A stretch of 64,000 bases of DNA from Miscanthus floridulus. Its lineage: Eukaryota; Streptophyta; Magnoliopsida; Poales; Poaceae. Below the pieces are notes generated by a model. That model saw only the letters and a program-made list of their open reading frames with translations, was not told the origin of the DNA and did no database searches. Location of the stretch: contig NC_089582.1 in assembly GCF_019320115.1 (NCBI RefSeq), positions 125,885,259 through 125,949,258 on the forward strand, written 5' to 3'. Below, one piece after another: positions 47,959 through 60,252 of the stretch (position 1 is its first letter; every line of letters starts with the position of its first letter). A program made the position numbers and the translations under genes.

Positions 47959-50376
47959 TGAAAGGACCTAGGATGCCGCCTAAAGGGGGATGGATAGGCG
48001 TTTCTAAAAATTAACACCTTTAAATGCAAAAATGATTAGTGAAGGGAGTTTTCAAAATGTAAACTCCAAATAAAGAGTAGTACCACCCCTCACAAATTAG
48101 CCACAAAGTATACAAGATATAAATAATATATCTAGAAGCTACAACCCTGCAACACAAGGTTAGAAATGAGAATAAATAAATTTAGCACAGAACTCTAATA
48201 CCAGACGTGTCCGGTATGAATACTGGACGTGTCCGGTATAGACGCTTTCTGCAGATCAGCCCCAAACTTGCTCCTTTCGATTTATATCTTCGAACCAAAA
48301 TGCAGGTAACTACTAGATGTAACAATATACACAGAGAACATGCACAAGAGCTGGAGCAACACAAATAACGAATAAAATGCAAATTGAGACACGATATTTG
48401 TTTTATCAAAGTTCGGACTCGTTCGAGTCCTACTCTCCGTTGAGGGGGCTGCGGGCGACCCAGCGAAGGTCAGCCCTAGAGGGTACCACGAAGGTCACTC
48501 TAGTCGGAGTCTTTTTCAACTCCTTTTCCTCCTTCCACTAGATGATTCCGAAACGGCGAAATCGATCGTTACAAACTTTCTGAGGCACACCACAATCTCT
48601 CGGGTGCTCTCCGGCGGCGCCTAACCGTCTAGGACCAAAGATTCCAAGAGTGACAAATGCGAATCACGAGATTGACAATATGCACAAGTGGTTGGATTGC
48701 TCTCTTTTTGAATTTCACTCAACCCATAATTTGATTTGGCAAATTTGATCACTCACTCACTAAGAGAGGGTTAGGAGAGTTGGCAAGGCTCAAAAACATG
48801 TGTGTGTATCAGCAGAATCAACAGCCTTCAAAGATGGAGGCTTGGGGGTATTTATAGCCCCCTTGGAAAAACTAGCCATTTTATAGCCGTTGCCATACCG
48901 GACAGCATATTGGACACGTCCGGTATGACTTACACTGCCCCAACGGTAACTAAGTTACAGTGACAATGTGAGGTGCCGGAACTCTCGATGAATACCGGAA
49001 CTCCCGACCATCGGAACTTCCAACCCTCAAGGCTTTTAAAAACTAGTCGTTGGCCTCTGGTCATGCATATCGGACACGTCCGGTATGACTAGGACAGTGA
49101 ACCCTCCAAGATAGTTAAAGTGCGAGACGTCGGAACTCCCGACCCTTGCCGAAACTCCCGATGAACTAACCCGAGAACAACAATTTTACCACTGCTGGGT
49201 AAATACCGGACACGTCCGGTATTGCCAGACCAGCAAAAATAAAGTTAGCTCTTTTGTCGCTCAAATACTCAAAACTCACATGGGTTGGCTTGAGCACTTA
49301 TGAAATATTATCTATCAACATAATGCATCCCTCTTAATAGTACGGCATACCTATTAAATTTAAGATAAAAGGAAAAATGAATTTATACCACTTGAGTTGA
49401 TCTATTTTGAATTGATGTCGTCTCTTTCAATCTTCATCAAATAGGGATGCTAACATGTTGATAATGATCTTTTCACTTGAGCATACCCATCTTGAGCACA
49501 TGACTTGATTCCATTCATCAAATTTGAATAATCACAAATGTATCAAGTCACTTCCATCAAACACTCCAATAGTGATTTGATCCTCCACATAAATGTGGCC
49601 ATCATAGCTTGATTAGTACCTCAACTAAATGCAAGTACTTTCTTCTTCACCCTAGCTAGGTTCTTCGGCCGCCAAGCCATCGCTTGCCCTTCACCCTTGC
49701 TTAGTACCTTAAAGCCTTTCCTTGCTATCTTCACCATCTCAAGCCATCAAGTCACATCTTGTGTTGAATTATCCATTCATGTATTGTTATCTTTTTCATT
49801 TCAATTTAGCAAGCTTGCAACGGAGACCTCCAGAGACACCAGTGCATAGTGGAATCCTAAGCTAGGATAGTAACGTGAAGAGAGGCAGAGAAAGACTAAA
49901 GTTGACTTAGGTAGAGACAATAAAAGGAGACTTGAAAGGATAGAATATACCCAAAGACTTAGCCTTAGATAGGAGTGCTTGAAAGACAGCTATTCACGTG
50001 CCTGAACCTTGATTGCTTCTGATGGGTTTTAACTCTAGCCTATCCCAACTTGTTTGGGACTTAAAGTCTTTGTTGTTGTTGTCAAATATGAGACCAATCC
50101 ATATGCAATCCCTTATGTCTCATTAATTAATTCTTACAAGCTTATTTTCACATAGTACATGGAAATCCCACAATAATTAAGTCTTTGCATAAATTCTATT
50201 TACATTGTTGTCTTGTGTTTGAACTAGATTATTTACACAACAACACATCATTTTGGCTTTCATTAAGTACTTGTAAGATAACCTATTATCTGTCCACACT
50301 TAGCAAATAGGTTAGTCCTTTAATCACGTTGTCATTTAATCATCCAAAACCCACTAAAGGGCTAGATACACTTTCA
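47959..50376 (-). mobile_element. Solo LTR, SIRE/Maximus-like
   Basis: On the minus strand it begins TGAAAGTGTATCTAGCCCTT and ends AGGTCCTTTCA. A perfect 5-bp duplication GTAAG flanks it (47954-47958 and 50377-50381). It contains repeated GGACACGTCCGGTAT motifs (48200-49220) and a LINE fragment. The opening sequence is typical of large grass Copia (SIRE/Maximus) LTRs. Confidence 0.8.
49822..50081 (+). mobile_element. RTE LINE 3' fragment
   Basis: From GGAGACCTCCAGAGACACCA to CCCAACTTGTTTGGGACTTA and a TTG repeat, this matches the last 270 bp or so of the RTE element at 3948-5649 (from 5373). It is a severely 5'-truncated copy. No clear target duplication is visible. Confidence 0.8.
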
Positions 50377-52131
50377 GTAAGCGAGATGATTATACCACCG
50401 CGTAGAGAAGTGAACCAATCAAAGATGAATACTTTATCAATTACCGGGAGAATACCAAAGGGCAAGATGATGAGGACATAACCTCCATACATATGACTAT
50501 GCTTGGAGAACCATATGGAGACCAAGGAGATCAGCGAGGGTGTCCAAGTCAAGAAGGAGCTTTGAGGCTAATTTGGTTCGAGTCCCTGATGTGGAGGCCC
50601 AAAGCAACTCAAGTTTGAGTCTGTCTCGGGTTCCAGGACCAGTCTGTCTTACATTGGTCATCCAGGACGCATCCGGACTCCGTTTTCAATGATCCACATA
50701 TGGATGGAAAGCTAATTGGATAAGAAAGCCAACCCAATTAGTTTCACATCAAAAGACCTTCGGAATCAACTGGAATCATCGAAACAAGTCAGCGTCCAGA
50801 ATCTACCAGGGTGCTTTGACACCGTCTTTTGGTCCGTTGGACCGTGTATCGTGTTTGGGCCTATTAGGGGCGCGTCCAGGGGGTGACGCCTAAGACTCTA
50901 TAAATAGCAGTCGTCGCTCTCCTTAGGGTTTAGGTTTTGTTTGGCTCTTGATTTCCTCGTGAAACAGACGTCATTTTGCTGCAACTGTCGCCGCTAAGGC
51001 CGTTTGTTATGAACCAGGGCCCCAGTTCTTGATCTTGTTCGCCTGTGGCGATTAGTCCTTTCAAATAAAGACTTGAACTCTTTCTCATTATCATAAGCCT
51101 CATATTTATTTGCAATTTTAGATTATGTTTATCTCGTTCTTGCTTGTATTCTCGATTCGCTTGTAGGAAAGCCTTCTTGGCGAGGTCAATCGTGTTCGCG
51201 TGGTTGATAACCAATGGAGCAGTGGTGTAACGGTTGTGGGGGTTTAAATTAGTCTTGGTTCAAAGCCTAGATCGTGAACGTCGAGTCTCCACTAATCGAC
51301 GCTATTATACCTTTCAGAAGATCGGGCCTTGTCTACATCAAGTGGTATCAGAGACCTTGTTGCCCATTAGGTATAACTTTGTTTTCCCCTTTAGATTGCT
51401 ACTATTTTTATTTTACCTATAGTCCACAAAAAGCTCAAAAAATATATACTATCACATATCTCTAGTCCTATAGCCCCGCTGTGCCTTTGTAATTTTTTTA
51501 ATTTCAGTTTGTTTTATTGAACTGTCGTCCCTCGCCGCGTCTTAGTGTTCGTTGTGTTCTGATCTTGTTCTTGGTCTAGTGTCAAGTCTTGTTTTCTAGT
51601 GTGGCTTGCATCAGATTGATCTCTAGTTTTTCTTTGGATCTAAAATAGTCACGGAGTGGGTTGCGTGAATGAGTTTGGTTTGTCTAGCAATTCTTTCTAT
51701 GACTTCCTCGGTTAAGTATTTTTCTTCCATGGTGGAAATATCTAAAGTCTAATCTCTTATGTGCGGCACTTTTGTGAGATAAAAAACATAAAACAAAGAA
51801 AAAGGCAAAGAGGTGCAAAAACCAAAAGAAGAAAAAAAGCCACACCTAAAAAAAGAGAGAAAATAAAGAAGAAAAAAAAAGTTCAGAAGTGCTTGCATCC
51901 TTTTGAGTCCTTGTGCTGAGTTGTATTGTATTGCTTGCTTGAACTAGGTTCAGGATGAGTTTAGGCTAGCGACATAGACTAGCTTGGGACTACTTTTCAA
52001 TCTTGTAATTTCTGAATTAAATTATTGCTATTCCTTGCTACTATATTGTGCCTATCCAAGCTCCACTTTCTTCTAATCAAGTACAGGTTCGCCTTGCAAC
52101 TGTTACACTCAAGCTACAACGGTATCATAGT

Positions 52132-54011
52132 TGAAAGCTCTAGTTTGGTTTTGGTGAATTGATGAAACCCTAAGTGCTAACCTAGTTTATCAAGTGATCA
52201 TAACATAGGTAGCACACTTCAAGTAGAGAAGCTAATGAAGATCATAGCATGACAATGGTGATGGCATGGCGATGATCAAGGGCTTAAACTTGAAATGAAG
52301 AAAGAGAAAAACAAAAAGCTCAAGGCAAAGGTATAAACCATAGGAGCTATTTTGTTTTGGTGATCAAGACACTTAGAGAGTGTGGTCACATTTAGGTTTG
52401 ATAGCCGTACTATTAAGAGGGGTGAAACTCGTATCGGAATGCGGTTATCAAAATGCCACTAGATGCTCTAACTCATTGCATATGCATTTAGGATCTAGTG
52501 GAGTGCTAACACCCTTGAAAATATTTGTGAAAATATGCTAACACATATGCACAAGGTGTTTGCAGGGTTGAGATTCGGCGCTTTCGGGAAAATGAAATGT
52601 CTATTTTCTATTGCGCCGGATGCAAAATTCTTGGTGATTGGCACATTTGAGCAAGGGTGAAGAAGTTAGAGTTGAAATAGAGTTGGTCGAAATGATGCTG
52701 GCATCGGTCTACTGACCGGATGCTGGGTCACTCAACGACCGGACGCTAAAAGGCTACGTCCGGTCGAGCTGTCAGACGGCACAGTAGGTAGGGTTGAGCA
52801 CCGGACGCTGGTCTGCGTCCGGTCAAGGTGGACCGGACGCGTCCGGTCGAAAAAACATGCCTCGAGGAGCTTACTGGAAATGACCGGATGCTGGGGCTTC
52901 AGCGTCCGGTCAGTTTTGACCGGAGCGTCCGGTCAGCTTCGTAGCCGTTGAAATCTGACGAACAGCGTTTGAAGCTGATGACGCATGGCGTCCATCGGGC
53001 GACCGGACGCTGAGGGCCAGCGTCCGGTCAGTATGACCGGAGCGTCCGGTCAGAGCGCGTTTTGCCCAGTGAAGGGGTATAACGGCTCTATTTGATGGGG
53101 GCTCTATTTATAGCCCCATGGTCGGCTGTGGCTCACATCTTTGGCCATTTTCATTGACATAGCAACCTTGTGAGCTAAGCCAAAGCCCTCCCACTCATCT
53201 ACATCATTGATTCATCATCATAGTGAGATTGGGAGTGATCCAAGTGCATCGCTTGAGTGATTGCATCTAGAGGCACTTAGTGATCGTGTTTCGCTGCAGA
53301 TTTCGCTTGTTACTCTTGGTGGTTGCCGCCACCTAGACGTCTTAGAGCAGCGAGGATCGTCGAGCGGAGGTGGTGATTGTCTCTGGCTCCGATCGTGGTG
53401 ATTGTGAGGGGTTCTTGACCTTTCCCCAGCGGAGCGCCAAAAGGTACTCTAGTGGATTGTTCGTGGCTTGTGTGATCCTCATCTTGTGTTGGTTGTGTGG
53501 CACCCTATTGAGGGTTTGGCGTGTGAAGCCAATTAGCGCGTGAACCTCCAAGTGAGTGAATCGCCACAACGAGGACTAGCTTGCCGGTAAGCAAGTGAAC
53601 CTCGGTAAAAAATCATTGTCTTCATCATTGATTCCGAGGTGATTGGTCTTCATTGTTATTCATCTTTGTGATTGATTGGTTCTTCATCTACACGGCGGTA
53701 TAACTATCCTAACCACTCTCTTTATTTACCGCAAACTAGTTGACAAGCTCTTTAGTGTAGCTAGTTGTGAGAGCTTGCTTGGTTGGTGTGGCTCTTTAGT
53801 TAGTCTTTGAGAGCACACTAACATAGGATAGTGTCTTTGCTATTGTGTGAATAGACACTATCTAAACTAGAATTGTGGTAGGTGGCTTGCATTTTAAGTA
53901 GGCTAGTGCAACACTCGCTTCGCCTCATAATTGTCTAACCATTTGGTTAAGTGTTGTTGTAGAAATTTTTATTAGGCTATTCACCCCTCCTCTAGCCATT
54001 AGGACCTTTCA
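52132..54011 (+). mobile_element. Solo LTR inside the Ty3-type element
   Basis: It begins TGAAAGCTCTAGTTTGG and ends AGGACCTTTCA, with ATAGT (52127-52131) against ACAGT (54012-54016) at the borders. It is the same family as the outer solo LTR but in the opposite orientation. A cluster of GACCGGACGC/GCGTCCGGTC lies at 52735-53055 and TATTTATAGCCCC at about 53105. Confidence 0.8.
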
Positions 54012-54171
54012 ACAGTCACCGACCGATTGCACCGCCTGTTGCTTTAGTAAGAACACTTGTAAGACCGTGGTAAGACGCTTGAGAGTTGAGTGCCTTGTTT
54101 TTCCTTGTCCATATCCTATAGTAGTTCATAGGAAAATACATACTTGTGTATTTTTTTGTTTGATTCTAACA

Positions 54172-55398
54172 ATGACAGGTTGTTTGTATCCAATGACTTA
54201 TGATGGTATAGGTGCTGATAAGTACATGGAGTGGGAAATTACCATCGATAACATATTTGCTACTCACTTTATGTGTCCAAGGAGGAAGGTAAAAAATACA
54301 GCTAGTGTTTTATAACATTCTGCTTTATCTTAGTGGGAGTCTTTAGATCCTTCTGAGAAACCTCAAACTTGGAATAATATAAAACATCTTATGAGAGAAA
54401 AAATTGTTAATCCATCTCTTGTAATTAATTCAAATGATGAGGTGCATCAACTAAATCAATCTCTTGTTATTTCTCCTGCTATGCCTAACCTTTTGTAGGA
54501 CAATGTACAAAAGAGTGAGGATGACGTGACATAAAAGAAGATGCTCACAACCTCATGTGAAAATTCAGAACCATCAACTATTACACCTGCTGAACATGAG
54601 AGCAAAGGTAATGCCCACGATGCTAAACTCATGGAAGGTGAGAGTTCTCTTGATGTGCTGAATTTTTTCACCAATCATGCTATGATAGAGCAAATTTTAG
54701 TAGAGCCTTCGCTTGATTTATCTTTGTCACAAGATGATTTGCTTGATGTTTCTTATGATAAAGATGACTTGCATGATGATATTTATGTTATACCTATACA
54801 ATCATTGAAGAATGATCATGATATATGTGTGCTGAAATCGAGCACTTGTACTAAAAATAGACTTGTTATTCATAATGCTAGTGAAGTTGATGAACTGAAA
54901 TTATTGTCTTCTTTAAATACTTTGGGTTACATTGAATTTGATGTTCCATGTAATCTTAGTTCTTTAGAGGAGAAACTTTATGCATATGCTGATTTGCCAT
55001 GGTTCTCTAAACATACATATCATGTTTTTGGTAAATATAACAACCAAGGGCAATGTTTGATACAACGAGTTTACATTTATACAAATTTGAATTCTCCTTT
55101 TGTTGTACAAATTAATGATCAACTAGAGGACAGTAAAATCAACACTGTTGTTATGCCATATTCCTCTAGTTTTGCTTTTCAAACACAAATGGAATCCAAA
55201 GAAATGGAGCATATATTTTTTGTTAGTACTAATCGTTTGCAGGATAGTATTGGCAAAGATCGTGTGTATTTCAATCGAGCAGACTATATGTCTATAGGAC
55301 AAGACATGCTACAAACCTGGACATATGGTCATATTCTTTCTCACAACATTGTCCATTCCTATTATTTTGGAAACCTCGTTTGTCCTCATGTTGTGTAG
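54172..55398 (+). pseudogene. Ty3-type gag with an unusual C-terminal extension, four in-frame stops
   Basis: One frame runs from ATG 54172 to TAG at 55396-55398, with stops at 54313, 54331, 54496 and 54532. The N-terminal part (KYMEWEITIDNIFATHFMCP, ALSxWESLDPSEKPQTW, MREKIVNP) looks like a Ty3 Retrotrans_gag domain. The following 285-residue open part is acidic at first (LSLSQDDLLDVSYDKDDLHD) and then a folded-looking region (LSSLNTLGYIEFDVPCNLSS, YADLPWFSKHTYHVFGKYNN). It matches no gag, protease or polymerase motif I know. The function of this part is unknown. Confidence 0.7.
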
Positions 55399-55453
55399 GA
55401 TCGACTTCAAGTAAAATGGACGCCGAGGACGGCTTTTTGTCAAGAAAGGGAGG

Positions 55454-58400
55454 ATGATGAGGACATGACCTCCATACATATGACCATGCTTGGAGAACCA
55501 TATGGAGACCAAGGAGATCAGCGAGGGTGTCCAAGTCAAGAAGGAGGTCTAAGGCTAATTCGGTTCAAGTCCCTGAGGTGGAGGCCCAAAGCAACTCAAG
55601 TTCGAGTCTGTCTCGGGTTCTAAGACCAGTCTACCTTAAATTAGTCACCTAGGACGCATCCAGATTCCATTTTTGATGATCCATATATGGATGAAAAGCT
55701 AATTGGATAAGGAAGCCAACCCAATTGGTTTCACATCAATAGACCTTTGGAATCAACTGGAATCATCGAAACAAGTCAGTGTCCAGAATCTACTAGGGTG
55801 CTGCGACACTGTCTTTTGGTCTGTTGGACCGTGTATCGTGTTTGGGTGAAGGGTCGAGATGGCGACTAGAGGGGGGGGTGAATAGTCTTTTCTAAAACTT
55901 AATCGTGTCGGCTAACCGATACAAATGCAGAATTTAGACTAACGGTCTAGCCAAGACTACACCCCACTATATATGTTCACTAGCACCTTGCAAAGATAAC
56001 AATTAAGCAACAAAGGTGCCGGGCTAGCTAGAGCTCTCCTAAATAATTCTAGGAGCAAGGTTACACAAACCTATGCCACTAGTACTTTAAGCAACAAGGG
56101 AGCTCCTACACATGCTAGTAAGCAAAAGCACAAAGCTAACTAAGCTCACTAGCAATGCTCAATAACAAGGCAACCAATGCCTAATTAGAGAGCGCAAATA
56201 CTTAGCTACACAAACTAAGCAATGTGACTAACAAGGTTACTAAAACCAAATTAGCCACGCAAGGGAGCTACTTCTATGCTACACAAGCAAGAAGGTAATT
56301 AGCAAGCTACGCAAGCTATCTAATTACAAGAGCAACAACACAAGCTTAATGTATATGAAAGTAAACGCAAGCTTGTGTAACGGGGATGAAAACCAACGGG
56401 AAGAACAAGGTTGACACGATGATTTTTCTCCTGAGGTTCACGTGTTTGCCAACACGCTAGTCCCCGTTGTGTCGACCGCTCACTTAGTGGTTCGGCGGCT
56501 AATTAGCATTACCCGCTAAGCCCGCACGTCGGGCGCCGCAAGAACCCACACCTTGAGTGAGGGTAGCTCAATGACACGCTTTACTAGAGTTGCTCTTCGC
56601 GGCTCCCGCGGGGCGAGCACAATGCCCCTCACAGGCACTTCTCCGGAGCGCCGCACAAGCTTCTTGCGCACTTCGACGGAGACCACCACCAAGCCATCTA
56701 GGAGGTGGCAACCTCTAAGAGTAACAAGCACCACCGGCTTGCAACTCGATCACCTAGTGCCACTCGATGCAACCTCACGATGCAATCGCACTAGAATCGC
56801 TCACTCACACAATCGAATGATCACTATCAAGTATATGTATGATGGAGGGCTCCCAAGCACTCACAAGCATGGACACTAAGTCCCTTGAGGTGCTCCACAT
56901 CAGCCATGGCCGAAGGCCACTTCTATTTATAGCCCCAAGGGCTAAACTAGCCGTTACCCCTTCACTGGGCAACGGTCGAGCCGACCGGACGCTCCGGTCG
57001 TGTTGACCGGACGCTAAACCTCAGTGTCCGGTCGCTCGCAGACGACCACGTGTCCCGGTTCTAATGGTCACTTGACTTGACCGGACGCAGCAGCACTCAA
57101 CTGATCGGACGCTGGTCCCTCAGTGTCCGGTCGTTTCTAGTAAGCTCCTGAGCATGACCGGACGCGTCTGGTCGAACGCGATCGGACGCAGCCAGCGTCC
57201 GGTCACACTCCAGTTACTGCGTCACCGTACGTCAGCCTGACCGGATGCAGCCTTCCAGCATCCAGTGCATTCAGATCCAGCGTCCGGTCAGTTGACCGAC
57301 GCCGACATCTTCATGACCAACTCGTTTTTCACTTCTAACTTCTTCACCCTTGCACCAATGTGCTAACCACCAGAATTTGCATCCGGCGCAATAGAAAATA
57401 GACATTCCATTTTCCCGAAAGCGCCGAATCCCGCCTCATAAGCTCGGCGGGAGGGAGAGAGGGACCCAAACCCATCTCACCCCTACAAACACCATCGCCT
57501 TTGTAAATGTGCCAACACCATCAAGTGTACACCACCATGTGTATGTGTGTTAGCATTTTCACAATCATTTCCCAAAGGATGTTAGCCACTCAACTTGCCA
57601 CGCCACTCGATCCTAGCGATAATACAAAGTTAGATCACTCGAGTGGCACTAGATGACCGATATGCAAACAAGTTTGCCCCTCTTGATAGTACGGCCATCT
57701 ATCCTAAACCCGGTCATAAACTTCTCTACACACCTATGACCGGTGAAATGAAATGCCCTAGGTTATACCTTTGCCTTGCGCATTCCATTCCATCTCCTTC
57801 AATGTCGATGCAACACATGCACCAACACGATCAACAATGATATGATCCACTTCATATCATCACATGATCATATTTATTCATCGATCTTGACTCTACTTGC
57901 TCTTCACCGTTGCCATCGTCCATCGGCGCCAAGTCTTGCTCAAGCTTCATCGCCACGTGGTCCATCACTCTAAAGCCTTTGACTTGCCCTTCACGCTTGC
58001 AACCGATCCATCAAGCCAAGTCTTGTCTTGATCTTCTCCACCTTAATCACATGACTCAATGTCATGTCTCATGTGCAATAAGCTCCTTCATCATCACATG
58101 TGTGAGCTTTGCAACATCTCCAAGCCATTTTCACCTTCATGGTATATGTTGCTCACACACATGTACCTATGGACTAATCACCTGTGTATCTCACATAAAC
58201 ACAATTAGTCCACCTAAGTTGTCACTCAATTACCAAAACCAAACAAGGACCTTTCATTGGGCCCATTAGGGGGCGCGTCCAGGGGATGACGCCCAAGACT
58301 ATAAATAGCAACCGCCGCTCTCCTTAGGGTTTGGGTTTTTGTTTAGCTCTTGATTTTCTCATGAAATAGATGTCGTTTTGCTGCAACTGTCATCGCTAAG

Positions 58401-58742
58401 GCCGCTTGCTGTGAACCAGGGCCTTAGTTCTTGATCTTGTTCGCCTGTGGTGATTAGTCCTTTTGAATAAAGACTTGAACTCTTTCTCATTATCATAAGC
58501 CTCATATTTATTTGCAATTTTAGATTGCGTTTATCTCATTCTTGCTTGTGTTCTTGATTCGCTTGTAGAAAAGCCTTCTCGGTGAGGTCAATCACATTCG
58601 CGTGGTTGATAACCAACGGAGCAGTGGTGTAACGGTTGCGGGGGTCCAAATCAGTCTTGGTTCGAAGCCTAGATCATGAACGTCGAGTCTCCACTAATCG
58701 ACGCTATCATACCTTTCAGAATATCGAACCTTGTCTACATTA
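55454..58742 (+). repeat. 3' LTR of the Ty3-type element, interrupted
   Basis: The two parts (55454-55846 and 58262-58742) together equal the 5' LTR at 50468-51340. The interruption is the solo LTR at 55847-58256 and its target copy. Confidence 0.88.
55847..58256 (-). mobile_element. Solo LTR inserted in the 3' LTR of the Ty3-type element
   Basis: On the minus strand it begins TGAAAGGTCCTTGTTTGG and ends CATCTCGACCCTTCA. A perfect TTGGG duplication flanks it (55842-55846 and 58257-58261). It contains a GACCGGACGC/GCGTCCGGTC cluster at 56975-57295. Frames inside it are not conserved coding sequence. Confidence 0.85.
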
Positions 58743-60252
58743 CAAGAGACAACCAATTTTCTCTCGAGGTTTACGTGCTTGCCAACACGCTATATCTGTG
58801 TCGACCAACACTTGGTGGTTCGGTGGCTAAGAGGTGTTGCACGAACCTCATCTACACAATTGGACATCGCAAGAACCTACCCACGAGTGAGGTAACTCAA
58901 TGACACGAGCAATCCACTAAAGTTACCTTTCGACGCTTCGCCAAGGAAGGTATAAATCCCCTCACAATCACTGAAGATGGCCATGAACAATCACCAACTC
59001 ATGCCAATCCTCCTCTGCTGCTCTAAGCCGTCTAGGTGGTGGCAACCACCAAGAGCAATAAGCAAATCCCGCAGCAAAAACATAAACATCAAGTGCCTCT
59101 AGATGCAATCACTCAAGCAATATACTTAGATTCTCTCCCAATCTCATAAAGATGATGAATCAATGATGAAGATTAGTGAGAGAGCTCTAGCTAAGCTCAC
59201 AAGGTTGCTATTTCAATGCAAATGGCCAAGAGAGTGAGCTTGAGCTGGCCATGGGGCTTAAATAGAAGCCCCCATGAAATTGAGCTGTTGGGCTACTCAC
59301 TGCACTGAACACATAGGACCCTAGCGTCCAGTCGTGCGATGCACGCCATGTGTCCCTTCTCTTTAAATACTGAGCGTCCGATCCCAACGGTTAAGTGATG
59401 ACCAGACGCGCTGCTATGAAGTATTGGACCTCAGCGTCCGGTCGTTTCCAGCAAGCATTCAGAAGCGAGAAATCACGACCGGACGTGTTTGGTCATGCTC
59501 AACCGGACTCACCCAGCGTCCGATCACTCGGCGTCTCCTCTCTGCACTACCACGTCAGCAGGACCAAACACAACCCTCCAGTGTCCGGTCACTAAGTGAC
59601 CCAGCGTTCGGTCAAAGACCGATGCCAGCGTCTTTGCTGCTTCTTCTGATCGGACATGCCGATCCTACCAAGACCAGCATCCAATCACTTACAATGACCT
59701 TCATCTTTTCTGTCTAGGGCGTCGGTGGCACCGTCACACTATCTGCACTCTACGAGCAGACACTCCACCGGTGAAGTTTCTAACCCTTACTCAAATGTGT
59801 CAACCACCAAGTGTATCACCTTGTGCACATGTGTGTTAGCATATTTTCATAAAACCATTTTTAAGGGTGTTAGCACTCCACTAGATCCTAAATGCATATG
59901 CAATGAATTAGAGCATCTAGTGGCACTTTGATAACTGCATTTCGATATGAGTTTCACCTATCTTAATAGTACGACTATCGAATCTAAATGTGATCACACT
60001 CACTAAGTGTCTTGATCAATGAAACAAAATGACTCCTACCATTTATACCTTTGCCTTGAGCCTTTTGTTTTTTTTTCTTTCTTCTTTTCAAGTCCAAGCA
60101 CTTGATCATTACCATGGCATCACCATCATCATATCATGATCTTCATTTGCTCCACCACTTGGACTAGTGCTACCTATCTCATAATCACTTTTGATAAACT
60201 AGGTTAGCACTTAGGGTTTCATCAATTCATCAAAACCAAACTAGAGCTTTTA

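Larger units (their letters stand above)
50468..58742 (+). mobile_element. Gag-only Ty3-type LTR retrotransposon with two solo LTRs inserted in it
   Basis: The 5' LTR is 50468-51340 (873 bp, TGATGAGGACAT...CTACATCA). The 3' LTR is 55454-55846 plus 58262-58742 (874 bp once the inserted solo LTR is removed; its end is mutated to CTACATTA). A perfect 5-bp duplication CAAGA flanks the whole (50463-50467 and 58743-58747). The primer-binding site TGGTATCAGAG is at 51343. A polypurine tract AAGAAAGGGAGGA precedes the 3' LTR. The interior, about 2.2 kb without inserts, codes only a gag-like frame. The LTR has a TATA-like CTCTATAAATAGC near 50896 and AATAAA near 51064. Confidence 0.88.
47640..60252 (-). 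mobile_element. Outer solo LTR of the nest, split in three pieces
   Basis: Read on the minus strand the LTR starts at 60252 (TAAAAGCTCTAGTTTGG, first CA/TG mutated) and ends at 47640 (...AGGACCTTTCA). Its pieces are 60252-58743, 50467-50377 and 47958-47640, about 1.9 kb in total. That matches the length and sequence of the solo LTR at 52132-54011. The target duplication is GTCGC (47635-47639) against GTCAC (60253-60257). No second LTR or internal region of this family is present, so it is a solo LTR into which other elements later inserted. Confidence 0.8.

Noticed and set aside
56516..58269. Short frames within the solo LTR at 55847-58256
   Set aside because: They lie in LTR sequence, overlap on both strands and are not conserved in the related LTRs.
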